Positions 32,230 to 41,549 are shown, counted from the first letter of the stretch. The stretch is 64,000 nt of DNA from JBFHRE01 sp041746105 (GCA_041746105.1 JBGTHP010000041.1:7164-71163); one strand, 5' to 3'. Notes: a model not told the origin generated them from the letters alone. A program made the numbers and translations.

Positions 32230-34110
32230 TCAGCCCGAGAACATGTAGTCGACGACGTTCACAAGCGGTCCAGCCGAGTTGGCGTCAGGGGCAACTGCAC
32301 CCTTGGCCAGCGAGGCATTGGAGTAGCCGAAGAACGACGGCTTCTGGGTCAACGGAAGCATGACGAGTCCGTTGCCGTCTGGTCCGAGCGTCGTCACGTA
32401 GGTGTCGAGCTCGTTGTAGCAGGCGTCGCGTTCTGCATCGTCGATGGTGGCGTCACACTCGGTGGCGCGGGCATCGAAGGCTTCACTGGCGAATCCGTAC
32501 GGGTTGTTGCCCGAGCTGCTCCGGTAAGAAGCAGACTGGCCACCCGGCCACGGTCCACCAACCCATGCGAACTGGGTGATGTCCCACACGGTGCAGTCAC
32601 CGGCGGTACCGCCAGAGCCTGCGCACTCGAGGGCGGCCTCGGAGAACGGACGCTCACCGAAGTAGGCGCCACCCGGGACGTTGTCGATGACAATGTCGAT
32701 TCCGGCGGCCTTCATCTGCGCCTGGATGATCTGCTGCTGCAGCTCACGAAGCGCGTTACCACCGGTGGTGCCGACCCGCAGGCTCAGAACGCCCTTGTCA
32801 GGATGCTCGTAAATGCCATCGGCATTCTTGGTGTATCCGGCCTCTTCCAGCTTGGCGCTGGCAGCGGCGGCGTCACCGAGACCGTATCCGGCATCGCCCG
32901 AATGGTTCTCATACTGCGGCTGGTTCGACAACCAGTAAGTGTTGCCGAGTCCCTCGCCGGGAAGCAGATCGCCAAAGAGCGGGGTGTAGAGCGACTCCAT
33001 GACTTGAGCCTTGTCCATCGCCAAAGCCACCGCCTCACGAACCAGAGGATCGGAGAGGTGGACGTTGAACACGTTCAGGCCCCAGTGCTCGAACACCGGA
33101 CCGGCCGAAGCGGCCACCGTGAAGTTCGGGTCTGTTGCCAACTCGTCGCCAAACGCCAGCTGTGGCTGCGTCATGATGATCTGGGCCTCGTTGGCCTTGA
33201 GTGCGTTGATCTGGGCGTCGGTGTCGGTGACGTAACGAATGGTCACGCCTTCGACACAGGCGACGCCACGGTTCTGAGCATCAGGCGAAACGTTGCCGTT
33301 GTAGTTGTCGTTGCGAACCAGGTTCATCTGGATGCCACGCTCCCAGCTCGAGAACACCATCGGGCCCGAAGACGGGATGGGGTCGCCGTTGGGGAGCTTG
33401 AACTCACGCAACTGGTCGTTCATCTCAGCCGCTGCGGTTGCCGCATCTGCGCTGAACACGTGTGACGGAAAGATCTCGGCAAAAGTCGCCTTCCAACCGG
33501 CGAAGAACTCTGACCATGTGATCGAGAACTCGGTCGGAGAAGTGACAGAGAAGTCCGTGATCGTGTCGTAGCCGGTGCGGTCACCGATCAGGTACACGAA
33601 GTCGGGGTCGGTGTCTTCGTCATCACCGTCGGCGGTGGTCGCCATGATGACGTCGAAGGTGAACTTCACGTCGTCGGCGGTCAGATCGTCGCCGTCTGAC
33701 CAAACGAGACCGTCACGCAGCTTGAACGATGCGGTCACGGTTCCGTCGCCGTTCTCCGTCACGACTGCATCTTCTGCGAGCAGTTCGGGGAAATAAACGG
33801 TGGCCGATGAAATGCCATGAAGCCCGTCCCACAGTGCCTGACGTGCCCACGCGGTGGTGGTCAGGTTGTTGTTCGGGTCGTCGAGGTGCATGTCAGGTGG
33901 TTCCTGCTCATGTGCCCAGACCAGGGTTCCAGTGCTATTTGTACAGTATCCCTCGGGACCGGCAGTGGTGGCAGTGCCGGCGGCGGTTGTCGCCGTCGAT
34001 CCTGCTGTTGTTGCCGGAGCGTCAGTCTCCTCAGTCGTCCCGCCGCATGCGGCGAGGACGGTGAAGAGCGCAGCGAGCATGGCGATGAGCCGCCAATTGT
34101 TTCGCTTCAC
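32230..34110 (-). CDS. Peptide/solute-binding lipoprotein, SBP family 5
   Basis: A 626-residue extracellular binding protein. Signal with lipobox LAAC (Cys22), then a Thr/Ala-rich linker and the family 5 fold: VWAHEQEPPDMHLDDP, LRDGLVWSDGDDLTADDVKFTFD, and VREAVALAMDKAQVMESLY. It captures peptides or a related solute for the transporter encoded downstream. GTG start with GAGGAGG 4-5 nt upstream. An upstream TACCCT (34177-34182 on the reverse strand) would give a leader of about 60 nt. Confidence 0.93.
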   Translation of the reverse strand: MKRNNWRLIAMLAALFTVLAACGGTTEETDAPATTAGSTATTAAGTATTAGPEGYCTNSTGTLVWAHEQEPPDMHLDDPNNNLTTTAWARQALWDGLHGISSATVYFPELLAEDAVVTENGDGTVTASFKLRDGLVWSDGDDLTADDVKFTFDVIMATTADGDDEDTDPDFVYLIGDRTGYDTITDFSVTSPTEFSITWSEFFAGWKATFAEIFPSHVFSADAATAAAEMNDQLREFKLPNGDPIPSSGPMVFSSWERGIQMNLVRNDNYNGNVSPDAQNRGVACVEGVTIRYVTDTDAQINALKANEAQIIMTQPQLAFGDELATDPNFTVAASAGPVFEHWGLNVFNVHLSDPLVREAVALAMDKAQVMESLYTPLFGDLLPGEGLGNTYWLSNQPQYENHSGDAGYGLGDAAAASAKLEEAGYTKNADGIYEHPDKGVLSLRVGTTGGNALRELQQQIIQAQMKAAGIDIVIDNVPGGAYFGERPFSEAALECAGSGGTAGDCTVWDITQFAWVGGPWPGGQSASYRSSSGNNPYGFASEAFDARATECDATIDDAERDACYNELDTYVTTLGPDGNGLVMLPLTQKPSFFGYSNASLAKGAVAPDANSAGPLVNVVDYMFSG

Positions 34111-34312
34111 GTTTCCTCCTCAGTTTCTAGGTAGAAGGGGTGCGGTGTCGTTCAAGACGTGCACCCAAACGAGCGCAGGGTAGCTTCCACCCATCCGCCA
34201 CGCCACTCACAGGTGGTCACAGGTCCGAGGTCGACCCGAGGCGGCGAACTGCTGGAAGAGAGAGATCGAGAAGCGGGCGGACCCGGTTGCACCGGGTCGT
34301 CGCCCAATAACA

Positions 34313-34340
34313 ATCGGGGCGACCTTTCGGTCGCCCCGAT
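34313..34340. terminator. Hairpin, probable terminator
   Basis: A 12-bp stem (ATCGGGGCGACC with GGTCGCCCCGAT) and loop TTTC. On the reverse strand it is followed by the T-rich TGTTATT, so it can terminate the small gene at 34366. Confidence 0.65.
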
Positions 34341-34365
34341 GTATCTGCCCTAACCCCTATGGGAA

Positions 34366-34602
34366 CTATCGGCTCGGCAGTGGGCGGAGGTCCTGTTCGT
34401 ACCCACCGCCAAAAATGGACACTCTGTCTTCCTCGCCGACGAACAGATTGGGTCGATTGCTCAACACCAACTGATCCTTGGTGAGGTCGATCGTTACGGC
34501 ATTACAAACCTTGCACGGCTTCCGGCGCAGCCCTGCGCCAATCTCCGTGATCGGCCCGTACCGATGACGTCCATCCCGACATTCGCTCACGCGCATTCCC
34601 AC
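34366..34602 (-). CDS. Small protein of unknown function
   Basis: A 78-residue protein with a Cys-bearing N-terminal part (ECRDGRHRYGPITEIG, then KPCKVCNAVTIDL) that could be a single CxxC metal knuckle, and an uncharged C-terminal part. Not recognised. The GTG has GAGAGG 4 nt upstream; an ATG two codons later is the alternative. A clean hairpin lies just downstream, which supports an independent transcription unit. Confidence 0.5.
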   Translation of the reverse strand: MGMRVSECRDGRHRYGPITEIGAGLRRKPCKVCNAVTIDLTKDQLVLSNRPNLFVGEEDRVSIFGGGYEQDLRPLPSR

Positions 34603-34709
34603 ATAGCCTCTCGTATCTGCCCTACTTCACAACGTAGACGTCTCACCACGGGGCTTGAGGACCATTCCAGACACCCCCGCCGGGACTAGTCACCACCCTG
34701 TCCGCACGG

Positions 34710-34756
34710 TTTTGGTGAGGCCAGCGGGGTCTGAGGCTCCGCCGGCCTCACCAAAA
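34710..34756. repeat. Inverted repeat with A/T-flanked 13-bp arms, downstream of etfD
   Basis: TTTTGGTGAGGCC and GGCCTCACCAAAA pair perfectly, with inner partial pairing (GCGGGG with CTCCGC). Sits 14 nt after the etfD stop and has U or A tracts at both ends, so it may stop transcription in either direction. Confidence 0.6.
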
Positions 34757-34769
34757 AGCGGGCTTTGGG

Positions 34770-36953
34770 TCAGTCGTAGCCGTCCGTGAGCAGCATCGCC
34801 ACGTCGCGAACACGCACCTCGTCACCCTTCCCGAGCTCTTTGATGCCGTCGTCGATCATCACGTAGCAGTATGGGCAAGACACCGCGATTTCGGTGGCGC
34901 CGGTCGCGATCGCCTCCTCGGCGCGTTCTATGTTCACCTTTTTACCGATGTGCTCTTCCATCCAGAACCGAGCGCCTCCCGCCCCACAACAGAGGCCCTT
35001 GGTCCCGTGACGGGGCATCTCCACCATGGAGACATCGCCGCTGGCAGCCACGACCTCGCGAGGTGCGAGATAGATGTCGTTGTGACGACCGAGATAACAC
35101 GGATCGTGATATGTGACCGTCGGTTTTTGTGAGCCAGAGCCGGCGCCGGCGATTCTCTGCTGTTTCAGGAGCTCGGCGAGCATCTGGGTGTGGTGGACGA
35201 CCTCGTAGGACCCGCCCATCTGTGGGTATTCATTGGCGAGCGTGTTGAAACAATGAGGGCACTGGGTGATGACCTTTTTCACTCCCAACTCATCGAGCGT
35301 TGAAATGTTCGCCAGAGCGAGCTGCTGCCACACGTATTCGTTGCCCGCCCGCCGCGCAGGGTCGCCGTTACAGGTTTCACGCTGGCCGAGGATTGCGAAG
35401 TCGATCCCGGCCTCGTGCAGGAGCTTCGCCAGCGACAACGTCACCTTCTGATTGCGATCGTCGAAACTCCCTGCACAACCAACGAACCACAGGTAGTCCG
35501 CCCGCTCGACTCCGTCGACGCCGAACACCTTCACCTGGAAATCCAGCTTTTTCGTCCAATCTGCGCGGTTCTGCTGGCTCAGACCCCATGGGTTTCCTTG
35601 GTTCTCCATCGCCACAAACGCCTTGCCGAGCTCCGATGGGAAATCAGACTCCATCAACGTCAGATACCGCCTCATGTCCAGGATCTTGTCGAGGATCTCG
35701 ATGTTGACAGGGCAGATATCGTCGCAAGCCCTGCAGGTTGTGCAGGACCAAACCTCCTCCGGCAGAACCCGCTCGAGCACCCTGTCGCTCTCGACCGTGA
35801 TGCCTGCGGCCAGACCCACCGGCGGCGAGACTGCCGGCGCCCCGGAGAGGGCCATCACCTCACCCGTCTTGAGAACCACCTCTCTCGGGTCGAGCGGCTT
35901 GCCTGTGATGCTGGCTGGACACACGGACGTGCAGCGGCCACAGACGGTGCAGGCGTCGGTGTCGAACAGTTGTTTCCACGTGAACTCGGAGATCGATGCC
36001 GCCCCGATGACCTCGATGTCTTCGACTTCCATCAGATTGGGGATCGGCTTCATGGCCCCTTTGGGCCGGTCCTTCGGTGACAAGAACAGGTTGGCGGGCG
36101 AAGTCACCATGTGACGCAACTTCGTGGTTGGCAGGACCACCAGGAATGCCACGAATGCCGCGGCGTGTGTCGTCCACAGGACACGGTGCCAGGTGGCGGC
36201 GGCGCCGGGGTCGAACAACGTCGAGAGCGGGTAACCAACAAAACTCCACACCTCGAACGCCGGCCGCCCCACAACCGCGATACGAGCCGCCTCGGTCAGC
36301 AACCCGCTCACTCCGATCAGCGCCAAAAGGGCAAGGATCCAAGCATCTTCTGGTTTGGTCTTCGAGCGCAACCTCCACGGCGCCTGCAGATAACGCCTCA
36401 CAAACGCCCAGGTGAGACCGCCCAAAAACACCAGTCCCGCCAGGTCGAGGACGAGCGAATAGACCCGATAGAAGTTGCCTTCGAGGAACTTGAAGGATTC
36501 GGGGAGCAGGTGGTCTATCTCCAGGGTGACCGTCCCCAAGAACAGCACGACGAACCCGTAATAGACCATCGAATGCATGAGGCCGGCCTGACGATCGCGC
36601 ATCAGGGTTCTCATGCGGAGCCCCTGCTCGAGTCGGCTGAAGCGCTCACCCCAGTTACCGAGCCGGCTCTCGCCTTGACCGCGGGCCCAGTTGCGAGCAC
36701 GGAGTGAGAAGAGGTAGAAACACAAAATCAGGGCAGAGGCGGTCCCGACGTAGAAGACGGCTTCCAGCGCGTGCGGGATGTTCCCGAAAACCACTCGACC
36801 TACTTCAGGCTCGTACTTGCCTGCGATCAGACCAAGAACCCACGACACCAGCGTGCCGACCGCAATGAGCACGCCGACGATGACGAGAACCTGGGCGGCG
36901 GTGGGACGGAATGCAGGTCGAGGGACGTCTTCTCCGCTGTCTTCGTGAGCCAT
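34770..36953 (-). CDS. EtfD-like membrane Fe-S protein (ETF:quinone oxidoreductase type)
   Basis: A 727-residue protein with about six N-terminal membrane helices (residues 20-320), two [4Fe-4S] ferredoxin motifs (CTVCGRCTSVCP at about 337 and CTTCRACDDICP at about 405), and two CCG domains (from about 490; CAGSFD, CPHCFNTLA, DPCYLGRHND, CCGAGGARFW, SCPYCYVM). This is the architecture of mycobacterial EtfD (Rv0338c), which passes electrons from EtfAB to menaquinone in fatty-acid oxidation. Consistent with fadI/fadJ 3.3 kb away. The ATG has TAGCCT exactly 6 nt upstream. Confidence 0.88.
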   Translation of the reverse strand: MAHEDSGEDVPRPAFRPTAAQVLVIVGVLIAVGTLVSWVLGLIAGKYEPEVGRVVFGNIPHALEAVFYVGTASALILCFYLFSLRARNWARGQGESRLGNWGERFSRLEQGLRMRTLMRDRQAGLMHSMVYYGFVVLFLGTVTLEIDHLLPESFKFLEGNFYRVYSLVLDLAGLVFLGGLTWAFVRRYLQAPWRLRSKTKPEDAWILALLALIGVSGLLTEAARIAVVGRPAFEVWSFVGYPLSTLFDPGAAATWHRVLWTTHAAAFVAFLVVLPTTKLRHMVTSPANLFLSPKDRPKGAMKPIPNLMEVEDIEVIGAASISEFTWKQLFDTDACTVCGRCTSVCPASITGKPLDPREVVLKTGEVMALSGAPAVSPPVGLAAGITVESDRVLERVLPEEVWSCTTCRACDDICPVNIEILDKILDMRRYLTLMESDFPSELGKAFVAMENQGNPWGLSQQNRADWTKKLDFQVKVFGVDGVERADYLWFVGCAGSFDDRNQKVTLSLAKLLHEAGIDFAILGQRETCNGDPARRAGNEYVWQQLALANISTLDELGVKKVITQCPHCFNTLANEYPQMGGSYEVVHHTQMLAELLKQQRIAGAGSGSQKPTVTYHDPCYLGRHNDIYLAPREVVAASGDVSMVEMPRHGTKGLCCGAGGARFWMEEHIGKKVNIERAEEAIATGATEIAVSCPYCYVMIDDGIKELGKGDEVRVRDVAMLLTDGYD

Positions 36954-36959
36954 GCCGGG

Positions 36960-36965
36960 AGGCTA
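36960..36965 (-). promoter_or_regulatory. -10 box (TAGCCT) of a leaderless promoter for etfD
   Basis: TAGCCT, 6 nt, then the ATG at 36953. Confidence 0.55.
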
Positions 36966-37081
36966 CCCGAATCGGCCCGACCGCTCGTGATTCGTCCCCA
37001 CGCTCGTCGGGGGCAAAAAAATCGTACATCCGGGGATGCTTCATCTTCATCCCGGCCTCGGATTGCCGACGGGACGAATCT

Positions 37082-37234
37082 ATGCGCAACCCGACATGGA
37101 GGTCGAGCTTGCTATCGACGGCGATCCTCGTCGCCCTCGTGGTGCTGAGCATCGTGGTGACCTCAGAACCAACCGATCCCAGCATCCCCGCTGTCCTGGA
37201 ATACCGGCTTCCGCTTCTCTGGCTGAAGAACTAG
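37082..37234 (+). CDS. Possible small membrane protein (50 residues)
   Basis: A 50-residue frame with one strong membrane helix (LLSTAILVALVVLSIVV) between a basic N terminus (MRNPTWR) and a soluble tail. Located in the 277-nt gap between etfD and bcp, overlapping the bcp stop by 4 nt. The upstream GGGACGA is a weak ribosome-binding site. The charged-then-hydrophobic layout fits a type II small protein, but it may be chance. Confidence 0.35.
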   Translation: MRNPTWRSSLLSTAILVALVVLSIVVTSEPTDPSIPAVLEYRLPLLWLKN

Positions 37235-37674
37235 AGCAGCTCGCGTACCAGTCGATCGACGTGGCCGGCGGCTTTCACGTTGCGATATTCCGTCTCGACC
37301 GCGCCGTCTGGCCCGAAGAGAAAAGTCGATCGGATCAACCCCTCGTACTCACGTCCGTAGTTCTTCTTCTGGCCCCAAGCCCCCAATTTCTCGGCCAGAC
37401 GGTGGTCGACGTCGGACAGGAGATCAAACGGAAACCCGTGGTCGTCACGAAACTTTGCGTTGGCTGCCGGCTGATCGGGACTCACCCCGACGATCTCGAT
37501 GCCGGCGTCGATGAATCCCTGGTAGTTGTCGCGGAAGTCACATGCTTCTTTGGTACAACCAGGCGTTGATGCCGCCGGGTAGAAGAAAATGAGCACCCGT
37601 TTGCCCGCCAGTTGTGCCGTCGTGACGACACGACCGTCGTGTGCTTGGAGAGAGAATTCCGGAAGGGTTTTCAA
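37231..37674 (-). CDS. bcp: Thioredoxin-dependent peroxiredoxin, Bcp/PrxQ type
   Basis: A 147-residue peroxiredoxin with the peroxidatic Cys40 in STPGCTKEAC and the resolving Cys45 typical of the PrxQ class. It reduces H2O2 and organic peroxides using thioredoxin. TTG start overlapping the proline dehydrogenase stop (TTGA), so it is co-translated with that gene. Pairing with proline oxidation, which generates reactive oxygen, makes sense. Confidence 0.92.
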   Translation of the reverse strand: MKTLPEFSLQAHDGRVVTTAQLAGKRVLIFFYPAASTPGCTKEACDFRDNYQGFIDAGIEIVGVSPDQPAANAKFRDDHGFPFDLLSDVDHRLAEKLGAWGQKKNYGREYEGLIRSTFLFGPDGAVETEYRNVKAAGHVDRLVRELL

Positions 37675-38585
37675 TTTTTTCCCACCATGGCCCGTAGGAA
37701 GAACACGGTGTTGGACGGGCGCTCGGCAAGCCTCCTCGTCAGGTAGGGATACCACTCCGACCCGAATGGGACGTAGACCCTGACGGGAAACCCGTCGCGC
37801 ACGAGGGCTTTTTGCAGGTTCGGACGAACGCCGTAGAGCATCTGAAACTCCCACGGGGCCGACCTTTCTGCACTGAGCGCTTTTGCCAGGTCGATCAACT
37901 CCGAGTCGTGGGTGGCGATCGCCGGCTTGACGCCTTCGACCTTCATCAATGTCTCGAGCAGTTCTGCGTACGCGGCATCCACCCTGTCCTTGGATTGCCA
38001 GGCGATGTTTTCGTCCTCTACATAGGCGCCTTTGCAGAGCCGGATGTGTCCTCCCAGCCCGGCGATACGCGACAGATCGGCTGGAGTCCGTTTGAGATAT
38101 GCCTGTAGGCAGATGCCGAGATTGCCGTGGGCGGGCTGGGTCTTTTCGTAGATCTCGACGGTGGAAGCGGTGAAGCGCGAGTCCTCCATATCGATCGTGA
38201 CTCCCGTCGCCGCGGCTGCCGCCCTCTCCGCCCATTGGACCAGCGCGTCAGACGCCAGGACCGGATCGAATGACAATCCGAGCTGTGTCAGCTTGACCGA
38301 GATATTGGCGTCCACTCCGGTCTCAACGATCCGATCGATCGACCCGAGGTATGAATCAAGCGCAGCGAGGGCGGTATCGGCATCGTGCACCTCCTCACCC
38401 AGCAGATCGAGCGAAACCGACAAACCGTCTCGATTCAGCCCCTGGGCGGCAGGAATCGCCCCGTCGAGATCATCGCCCGCAACAAATCGAGACGCCAGAT
38501 ACCGGCCTGGGGCTGTGCCGGTGATCACCTTGGAAACCATGCGATTGCGGGTTGAGGCGAGGACCGCCCTGGTGAACAGGCTCAC
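37671..38585 (-). CDS. Proline dehydrogenase
   Basis: A 304-residue monofunctional proline dehydrogenase (PutA/PruB barrel) with ISVKLTQLGL, VTIDMEDSRFTAST, RLCKGAYVE and the FAD-site ATHDSELID, followed by EFQMLYGVRP. It oxidises proline to pyrroline-5-carboxylate with a flavin. GTG start overlapping the proC stop (GTGA). It sits between proC (making proline) and bcp. The next degradation enzyme, P5C dehydrogenase, is not in this window. Confidence 0.93.
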   Translation of the reverse strand: MSLFTRAVLASTRNRMVSKVITGTAPGRYLASRFVAGDDLDGAIPAAQGLNRDGLSVSLDLLGEEVHDADTALAALDSYLGSIDRIVETGVDANISVKLTQLGLSFDPVLASDALVQWAERAAAAATGVTIDMEDSRFTASTVEIYEKTQPAHGNLGICLQAYLKRTPADLSRIAGLGGHIRLCKGAYVEDENIAWQSKDRVDAAYAELLETLMKVEGVKPAIATHDSELIDLAKALSAERSAPWEFQMLYGVRPNLQKALVRDGFPVRVYVPFGSEWYPYLTRRLAERPSNTVFFLRAMVGKN

Positions 38586-39400
38586 GAATCCTCTCTGGCT
38601 GCCAATCCGAGCTCACGCGACCTCTGGGCCGCCGCTCTGACGGCGTCTTCCACCAGGGCTCGAAACCCTCTCTCTTCGAGAACGTGCATCGCGGCCGCGG
38701 TGGTTCCGCCGGGAGAAGTCACTTGGGACCGCAACTCTGCAGGGCGGACCTGCGTTTCCGTCAACAGGTGGCCGGCTCCACGAATCGTCTGGTGGACGAG
38801 AGATTCCGCCAGATCTCTCGGCAGGCCCTCCCGCAGAGCGGCCTCTGTCAACGCCTCGGCCAGCAGGAAGATGTATGCAGGGCCACTTCCCGATACTGCA
38901 GTCACTGCGTCGAGATGGACTTCGTCCATGATCTCGACCGATCCCACCGCCTCCAGCACCCGCCTGGTCCGCGCCAGAAAATCCTCATTCGCGTGCGACC
39001 CGGCCGCAATCGCGGTGATCCCCTCGCCGACCAGTGATGGTGTGTTGGGCATGGCCCTCACCACCGGGACGCCGGGGAGGGCCTGCTCATAGATTGCGAT
39101 CGGAACCCCTGCCGCCAGTGACACAACGACCTGATCAAGAGCGATCGTGCCGCCGATCTCCACGAGGAGCTTCGAAACATCTCGCGGCTTGACCGCTATC
39201 ACCACCACCGAGTGACCCTCGACGCCTTCTTTGGGATCGAGGTGACAATCGATCCCGAGGCGGGTCTCGACGTCGTGAAGCCGGGTCTCGCGTCGAACCA
39301 CGGCGGAGAGTTCTGATCGGTCCCAACCCGCCGCCAGCAACCCCCGCACGATGGCTTCTCCCATCGCGCCCAACCCGATGACGGCAACCGTTGGTCTCAT
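38582..39400 (-). CDS. proC: Pyrroline-5-carboxylate reductase
   Basis: A 272-residue NADPH-dependent enzyme: Rossmann loop VIGLGAMGEAIVRG, the VVIAVKPRDV stretch, MPNTPSLVGEG, and the C-terminal helical domain with GSGPAYIFLLAEALTEAA and TSPGGTTAAAMH. It makes proline from P5C. The ATG is decided by TACAAT exactly 7 nt upstream. First gene of the proC-proline dehydrogenase-bcp operon, which couples synthesis and oxidation of proline in one transcript. Confidence 0.94.
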   Translation of the reverse strand: MRPTVAVIGLGAMGEAIVRGLLAAGWDRSELSAVVRRETRLHDVETRLGIDCHLDPKEGVEGHSVVVIAVKPRDVSKLLVEIGGTIALDQVVVSLAAGVPIAIYEQALPGVPVVRAMPNTPSLVGEGITAIAAGSHANEDFLARTRRVLEAVGSVEIMDEVHLDAVTAVSGSGPAYIFLLAEALTEAALREGLPRDLAESLVHQTIRGAGHLLTETQVRPAELRSQVTSPGGTTAAAMHVLEERGFRALVEDAVRAAAQRSRELGLAAREDS

Positions 39401-39407
39401 CGTTGAG

Positions 39408-39413
39408 ATTGTA
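39408..39413 (-). promoter_or_regulatory. -10 box (TACAAT) of a leaderless promoter for the proline operon
   Basis: TACAAT, 7 nt, then the proC ATG. A near-consensus -10. Confidence 0.6.
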
Positions 39414-39492
39414 GAGAGCGCCCGTGAGACCGGTCGCGATCTATGCAGAAGAATCCCTAAACGAGGGCATCCGGAAGGACGATGATTAGGGC

Positions 39493-40164
39493 GTGACTGT
39501 CTACTTTGGAAAACTCCAGCTGGGCGGGGACACCCAGACACTGCCCGCCGTGGTACGTGTCGAAATGGGGTTGATCAACGTCACATCCGGAGAAACCGAG
39601 ATCGGCGAGTGGAAGCTCTATCAAGTCGCCATGAAAGAGCTCGACAAATGGGTGGTGCTCGGGGTCGACGGTGAGGACCTCTACCTCGATCTCCAGGAAC
39701 GCACCCGATTCTTGAGCGAGACGGCAACCTATCGCAAAGAGCCTTCAAAAGCGCGCCGACGCCAGTTGGAGCACCCTGCCTTCCAGAAGGAAGAACCGGC
39801 GCCGGCAGTCGCCAAAGGACCCTCCGCCGGGGAACGGATGGACCGTCTACGCGAGGAGGTGACCCAAGAAGCGGCGCCGTTGATCGAGGAGGGCAAAGCC
39901 CTCATCGACCGCATACCTCGCGGGTGGAAGCTCTATACGGCCATTGGACTCGTCCTGGTTGCCGGTGTATTCGTCCCTGTTGTGGCAGGGGTCCTGTTCG
40001 TCGTTTTTATGGCGATTGGTGTGCTTGCGGTCCTGGCCGGGGGTATCGGCTATGTCGAGCCAGGGTTTGGGGTTCGTTTCCCGAACCAACTGCTGCCCTC
40101 CCGCCTGATGATCCTGGGCGGAGTCGCTCTCGTGCTCTCGCTCCCGTTTGCGATGCTGAGCTGA
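39493..40164 (+). CDS. Membrane protein of unknown function with C-terminal helices
   Basis: A 223-residue protein. Residues 1-85 form a soluble beta-rich domain (MTVYFGKLQLGG, EWKLYQVAMKELDKWVVLG). A charged linker (about 85-140) leads to two or three membrane helices near the C terminus (about 155-190 and 205-222). No family recognised. GTG start without a strong ribosome-binding site. Single gene between the divergent proline operon and fadI. Confidence 0.65.
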   Translation: MTVYFGKLQLGGDTQTLPAVVRVEMGLINVTSGETEIGEWKLYQVAMKELDKWVVLGVDGEDLYLDLQERTRFLSETATYRKEPSKARRRQLEHPAFQKEEPAPAVAKGPSAGERMDRLREEVTQEAAPLIEEGKALIDRIPRGWKLYTAIGLVLVAGVFVPVVAGVLFVVFMAIGVLAVLAGGIGYVEPGFGVRFPNQLLPSRLMILGGVALVLSLPFAMLS

Positions 40165-40235
40165 CCTGATCGGCAACGACGGATCTCGTTCCCTCTGAAC
40201 CTGCAACAATTTGTCACATCACTCAAAGAGGAGAG

Positions 40236-41549
40236 ATGATGACAAAGCAGGAACCGGGAGTGGTCAACGGGCGCCGGGTTGCCATCGTCGGCGGTCTCAG
40301 GACTCCTTTCGCCAAATCTGGAACCGAGTTGTCGAAAGTGGACACGCTCCAATTGGCGCAGGCAGTGGTGACCGAACTGCTCGTACGGTCCGGTCTGGAT
40401 GGCGGTCAGATCGATCGTGTTGTGTACGGCAGTGTCGTCCAAGACGTGGCGGCACCGAATATCGCTCGCGAGATCGTCCTTTCGTGCGACATGCCCCAGA
40501 CGGTCGACGCATTCTCTCTGACTCGAGCGTGCGCGACCTCCACCCAGACTTTTGTGGATGGGGCCCAATCCATCCTGCTCGGAGAGACCGACATCGTGGT
40601 CACCGGAGGCGCCGACTCCCTATCCCGCCCACCTGTGATGTTTTCTGATGAGTTTGTCCAGGTGATGATGAAAGCTCAGGCCGGCAAGGACCCCGTCGCC
40701 AAACTCAGATCGCTGTCGAAACTGCGGCCCCGGGATCTGGCGCCCAACCCGCCCGCGATCGCAGAGCGGTCGACCGGGGAAACCATGGGGGATGGAGCTG
40801 AGAAGATGGCTCGCCTCAACGGGATCACCAGAGAGGATCAGGACCTGTTCGCCTTTCGATCGCACCAAAAGGCAGTCGAGGCCTGGGAAAAAGGGGTGTA
40901 CGACGAGGAAGTCATGAGTTTTCCTCTGCCGCCGAGGTTCGACAAGACGGTGGAGCGCGACACCATTCCACGCGCCGACACCAGTCTCGACAAACTCGCC
41001 TCGCTCAAACCCGTCTTCGATCGCCGTTATGGCACCGTGACGGCCGGAAACAGTTCGCCACTGACCGATGGGGCTTCCGCCCTGTTGTTGATGGAGGACA
41101 AGACGGCACAGAGGCTCGGCTTCGAACCTCTCGCCTATATGCGGTCATACGCCTTCACGGCGGTCGACCCAGCCTGGCAGCTACTGATCGGGCCGGCGTT
41201 CGCCACACCGATGGCACTCGACCGGGCACAACTGCAGTTTTCGGAAATCGACATTTTCGACATCCACGAGGCGTTCGCGGCCCAGGTGCTGTCTGTTGTC
41301 CGGGCGCTCGGTTCGGATCGATTCGCGCGAGACCACCTGGGTCGTGACAAGGCAGTCGGTGACATCCCAGACGAAAAGCTGAACCTGCACGGAGGCTCGA
41401 TCAGCATTGGCCACCCCTTTGCAGCAACAGGAGCGCGCCAGATTCTGACGATGGCACACGAGTTGGCGCGCCGGGATCGTGGCCGTGGCCTGATCACGCA
41501 ATGTGCGGCCGGAGGTCTCGGGGCCGCCTTGGTTTTGGAGCGCAAATGA
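40236..41549 (+). CDS. fadI: 3-ketoacyl-CoA thiolase, FadI-like
   Basis: A 437-residue thiolase with the acyl-accepting Cys in TRACATSTQTF, the GGSISIGHPFAATGAR histidine motif and the second active-site Cys in TQCAAGGLG. It cleaves 3-ketoacyl-CoA in beta-oxidation. Two tandem ATGs follow GAGGAGAG; the first or second may be used. It overlaps fadJ by 4 nt (ATGA), and the pair forms a two-subunit trifunctional-type complex. Confidence 0.93.
   Translation: MMTKQEPGVVNGRRVAIVGGLRTPFAKSGTELSKVDTLQLAQAVVTELLVRSGLDGGQIDRVVYGSVVQDVAAPNIAREIVLSCDMPQTVDAFSLTRACATSTQTFVDGAQSILLGETDIVVTGGADSLSRPPVMFSDEFVQVMMKAQAGKDPVAKLRSLSKLRPRDLAPNPPAIAERSTGETMGDGAEKMARLNGITREDQDLFAFRSHQKAVEAWEKGVYDEEVMSFPLPPRFDKTVERDTIPRADTSLDKLASLKPVFDRRYGTVTAGNSSPLTDGASALLLMEDKTAQRLGFEPLAYMRSYAFTAVDPAWQLLIGPAFATPMALDRAQLQFSEIDIFDIHEAFAAQVLSVVRALGSDRFARDHLGRDKAVGDIPDEKLNLHGGSISIGHPFAATGARQILTMAHELARRDRGRGLITQCAAGGLGAALVLERK

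Noticed and set aside
28245..34110. A siderophore or nickel-specific identity for the ABC transporter.
   Set aside because: The binding protein and permeases show only generic family 5 / Dpp-type features; nothing points to a metal or siderophore.
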